DNA of 64,000 nt from Deltaproteobacteria bacterium (GTDB lineage: Bacteria; Myxococcota_A; UBA9160; UBA6930). A program made the position numbers and the translations under genes. The DNA lies in assembly GCA_029261815.1 (NCBI GenBank), contig JAJDAQ010000072.1, positions 25,926 through 89,925 on the forward strand, read 5' to 3'. Shown here piece by piece: positions 61,305 to 64,000 of this stretch. The notes under the pieces are model-generated. The model was given only the letters and a program-made list of their open reading frames with translations, searched no databases and had not been told where the DNA came from. The stretch's first letter is position 1; each line of letters opens with the position of its first letter.

Positions 61305-62908
61305 GCGAATCGGTGCTGGTCATCGGCTCGGGACCCAGCGGCGTGCACGCGGCCGCCACCCTGCTCTCTCGGGGTTTCCGCGTCCGCATGCTCGACGTCG
61401 GACACATGCGCCCTGAGCCCGTGCGGGCCGACGCTTCGCTGAACGATCTCAAGCGCACCCTGCCCGACCCGACCGAGTATTTCCTGGGGAACCGCTGGGA
61501 AGCGCTCGTCCTGAACGACGACGAGGAAGAGTACTACGGCTTCCCGCCGGGAAAGCAGTACGTGTTCCAGGGCGCCAACGCCCACGACGCGCGAACACGC
61601 GGCTTCGATCCACTGTTCTCGCACGCGGCCGGCGGGTTGGCCGAAGCCTGGACCGGTGGCTCGTATCCTTTCGACGAGCGCGATCTGGGGCCGTGGCCGT
61701 TCGGCTGGCAGGAACTCGCGCCGTACTACGGCCGGGTCGCAGAAAGAATCGGGATCTCTGGGTCCTGCGACGACGACATGGTGACCCACTTCCCGGTTCA
61801 TGCGGGCGTCCAACCGCCGGTCCCCGCCGACGCGCATACCCAAAAACTCCTGAGTCAATACGAAGGCGCGCGATCCGCGTGGCTGGCCCAAGGCGCGCGT
61901 CTGGGTCGAGCGCGAATCGCCACCCTCAGCCGTCCGCTTGGACATCGAAACGCCTGCCATCAATCGGGGCGGTGCCAATGGGGTTGTCCCACGGACGCCT
62001 TCTACACCCCGTCCATCACGCTTCGCGATTGCATGGCGGACGATGCGTTCGAGTACGTCCCCGGGCACGAAGTCACGCATCTTGCCCTCGACGGCTCGGG
62101 ACGTGCGACGGCCGCAGTTGCAAAGCGCGTGGACGGGGTCGAAGAACGATTCGAAGCGAACCGGATCCTGATGGCAGCCGGAACGCTGTCAACGGCCCGT
62201 ATCGTCCTGACCACGCTCGCACTCGCCGGCGAAGAGATCCCGGAGCTCACCGGCCTGATGGACAACCGCCAGGTGATGATGCCGTTCGTCAACCTCGCGC
62301 TCGTCGGCAAGCCCTTCGAAGCCGAGAGCTACCAGTACCATCAACTCGCCCTCGGTCTCGATCCGGGTGGTAGCCACGACTACGTCCATGGACTCATCAC
62401 GACCTTGACCACGGCGCTCGTGCATCCCGTGGTGCAGTCGATGCCGTTCTCGATGAAGAGTTCACTCGCCATTCTCCGCAGCTTCCACAGCGCGTTGGCG
62501 CTGCTCAACGTGAACTTCGCCGACGACCGACGAAGCGAGAACCGCGTCGGCCTGGAGCGCGGGGGCGACGACGAATGGCGGCTGACCATCGCCTACACGT
62601 CAGCGGCAGATGAGTCCGAACGGCTGCGTGCGCGTCTCCGCACGCTGCGGCGCCTCCTGCTCCGCCTCGGCTGCGTGGCGCCGCCGATGATGACGCGACC
62701 GCGGCCAATGGGCGCCAGCGTCCACTATGCGGGCACCTTTCCCATGAGCGGGTCCGGCGGCGATTGGACGACCGATGCGCACGGCGCACTGCGCGGAATC
62801 GAAGGCGTCTGGTTGGTGGACGGAAGCAGCTTCCCGAGCCTTCCCGCCAAGAACCTGACATTCACGCTGATGGCGAACGCCTGCCGGATCGCCGAAGAAG
62901 CCTTCTAG
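61301..62908 (+). CDS. GMC-family FAD oxidoreductase
   Basis: 535 aa from the GTG at 61301, after GGGAGG. The dinucleotide-binding motif GSGPSGVHAAATLLSRGFRV opens the protein, the middle has a cysteine loop CHQSGRCQWGC as in long-chain alcohol oxidases, and the C-terminus has the GMC pattern LVDGSSFPSLPAKNLTFT. It oxidises an alcohol, sterol or sugar. Overlap with the epimerase gene suggests they act on the same substrate. Convergent with the GT39-like gene. Confidence 0.9.
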   Translation: MSESVLVIGSGPSGVHAAATLLSRGFRVRMLDVGHMRPEPVRADASLNDLKRTLPDPTEYFLGNRWEALVLNDDEEEYYGFPPGKQYVFQGANAHDARTRGFDPLFSHAAGGLAEAWTGGSYPFDERDLGPWPFGWQELAPYYGRVAERIGISGSCDDDMVTHFPVHAGVQPPVPADAHTQKLLSQYEGARSAWLAQGARLGRARIATLSRPLGHRNACHQSGRCQWGCPTDAFYTPSITLRDCMADDAFEYVPGHEVTHLALDGSGRATAAVAKRVDGVEERFEANRILMAAGTLSTARIVLTTLALAGEEIPELTGLMDNRQVMMPFVNLALVGKPFEAESYQYHQLALGLDPGGSHDYVHGLITTLTTALVHPVVQSMPFSMKSSLAILRSFHSALALLNVNFADDRRSENRVGLERGGDDEWRLTIAYTSAADESERLRARLRTLRRLLLRLGCVAPPMMTRPRPMGASVHYAGTFPMSGSGGDWTTDAHGALRGIEGVWLVDGSSFPSLPAKNLTFTLMANACRIAEEAF

Positions 62909-64000
62909 CGCGGGGAGCCCGCGGGCGCGCGCCGGGCCGCGATTCGCGCGCCGCCAAACCAGATAGCGGCCGCGGTGCCGAAGCCGATGACCAGCACGAA
63001 GCTGGGCCAGACCGACCATTGGAGCCAGTGATCGGCCGGCACGACTTCGCGCAGGATCTTCATCCACGGAAGCCGAGGCCCCCCGGTCAGGATCTGCTGC
63101 CAGTTCACGAGTACCACCGGGATGCCGTCATAGACCGACGCCGGCTGCGTAAACCGTGACATCGACAGGACCCACGTGTGGGCGACCGCTGGAACCGCGA
63201 TCCACCACAGACGACGCGTGGGCCAGTCCCGGACGCGGTCGACGAAGAAAAGGAAAAGGAATGGCACGATGGGCAGGAAGTAGCGGAAGCCTGTGTTGAA
63301 CTGGAGCAGCGAGAAGCGGTTCATCGCGCAGAACAACATGAAGACCCAGATGAAGGCCCACAGGAAGCCACGTTCCCGCGCGCCCACCGTTTCGCCGTCC
63401 GTCGAGCTCCGGCCGAACAGTGCGCGAGGAAGAAACGCCAACAGCAGAAGCGGCGCGAACGGAAACAGGCCAAACGAACCGTCGAACATGTTGCGGAAGA
63501 AGACCTCGACGTTCGGCAAGGTCATGCCACGCACACCCTCGCCCGTGTAGGCGTTCTCCTGCTGGTACATCTGACCCGGGAGGAACGGATTTCCATACAT
63601 CGCGTACTGGGTGCCCCAGAGGAAGAGCACCGGCGGAACGCTGCCCAGGACAAACCAGAGCGACTCCTGGAACGAACGGCCGAACCCACTCAGCGTCCCG
63701 CCGAGCGCGAACCAGCGCGAGAGTCCGAGGTACGCATAGAGCATGAGCAGCGGTATGACACCGGCGTAGTCCAGCGCCAGCGACGCGCCGGCCAGCAGGC
63801 CTGCACCAACTACGCGATTGCGAGCCACTGGCGCGTCGTCATCTCGCCATAGCAGCAAAAAGGCACCGAAGATCACCATCATCAGGAACTGGTTGTGGAC
63901 CAGATGCGCCGCCCGATAGAAGATCGGCGTGCCGAAGGCAAAGAGCAGCGCGAAACCGGCCGCGCGACTCTCGGTGAGACCCCTCCGCCGAAGCGCATTG
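62905..64000 (-). CDS. Integral-membrane glycosyltransferase-like protein (GT39/ArnT superfamily), partial
   Basis: The reverse-strand frame is open from 62905 to the right edge (365 codons seen), so the N-terminus is missing. At least seven hydrophobic helices are visible (for example MMVIFGAFLLLW and VPFLFLFFVDRV). GTPIFYRAAHLVHNQFL, just inside the edge, resembles the periplasmic loop after early helices in lipid-linked-sugar glycosyltransferases. The acidic loop with the catalytic aspartate should lie outside the window. Likely envelope glycosylation; confidence in family is moderate. Confidence 0.6.
   Translation of the reverse strand, partial: NALRRRGLTESRAAGFALLFAFGTPIFYRAAHLVHNQFLMMVIFGAFLLLWRDDDAPVARNRVVGAGLLAGASLALDYAGVIPLLMLYAYLGLSRWFALGGTLSGFGRSFQESLWFVLGSVPPVLFLWGTQYAMYGNPFLPGQMYQQENAYTGEGVRGMTLPNVEVFFRNMFDGSFGLFPFAPLLLLAFLPRALFGRSSTDGETVGARERGFLWAFIWVFMLFCAMNRFSLLQFNTGFRYFLPIVPFLFLFFVDRVRDWPTRRLWWIAVPAVAHTWVLSMSRFTQPASVYDGIPVVLVNWQQILTGGPRLPWMKILREVVPADHWLQWSVWPSFVLVIGFGTAAAIWFGGARIAARRAPAGSPR

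Overview
The window is 64 kb of very GC-rich bacterial chromosome with densely packed genes, many GTG or TTG starts and many 4-base stop/start overlaps. The block ftsH-folP-cdaA-ybbR-glmM-pdxJ-nnr is an order known from the former Deltaproteobacteria. Together with many acyl-CoA synthetases, hotdog dehydratases, a CaiB/BaiF CoA-transferase, a P450 and SDRs, it suggests a heterotrophic Gram-negative of the Myxococcota / Desulfobacterota / Binatota type. The sequence alone does not fix the lineage. There are no rRNA genes, insertion sequences, phage genes or CRISPR arrays. One tRNA gene is present.

Layout. 1-9.1 kb, all leftward: tilS, ftsH, folP, cdaA (c-di-AMP synthase), a YbbR-domain protein, glmM, a PdxJ homologue that has lost its catalytic residues, and nnr (cut by the left edge). 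9.1-15.6 kb: a double-hotdog dehydratase, an acyl-CoA synthetase, a DegT-type aminotransferase, tRNA-Met, a periplasmic TolB-N-like protein and a REC-GAF-histidine kinase. 15.6-26.55 kb: a stretch of visibly lower GC and different codon use. It holds a PilZ/hydrolase/methyltransferase triple fusion, an MMPL/RND exporter, a membrane hybrid kinase with two complete kinase cores, and a convergent wHTH-AAA-TPR regulator with a 20-bp palindrome just before its start. This looks like an acquired signalling/export island and is the best candidate for an undescribed system.

26.6-43.8 kb: mostly host genes. They are a P-loop kinase/dCMP deaminase fusion, a MaoC dehydratase, a nucleotide-sugar reductase, prmA, a MoxR-DUF58-transglutaminase operon followed by gmhB, then leftward dgt, an unknown protein, a 980-residue DHH protein with a huge Arg/acid low-complexity middle, and queE, then an aminotransferase, an alpha/beta hydrolase and miaE. 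43.9-48.6 kb: a tight five-gene catabolic operon (DsbA-family isomerase, acyl-CoA synthetase, hydrolase, SRPBCC-Rieske fusion, VOC protein). 48.6-64 kb: SnoaL-like protein, a frameshifted ParB-domain gene with a histone-like tail, CaiB/BaiF transferase, DUF423, YqeY, a small membrane protein, a VanZ-like protein, gamma-carbonic anhydrase, P450, a membrane protein, a VOC protein, an SDR, a nitroreductase, another acyl-CoA synthetase, an epimerase-GMC oxidoreductase pair and a partial GT39-like membrane protein.

How they fit together: the left block supplies envelope precursors, folate, c-di-AMP and membrane proteolysis. The accessory metabolic genes point to activation, hydration, oxidation and CoA-transfer of lipid or aromatic acids. 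The island looks like a c-di-GMP-responsive lipid- or acyl-modifying enzyme with its own exporter and sensors; that last reading is inference.
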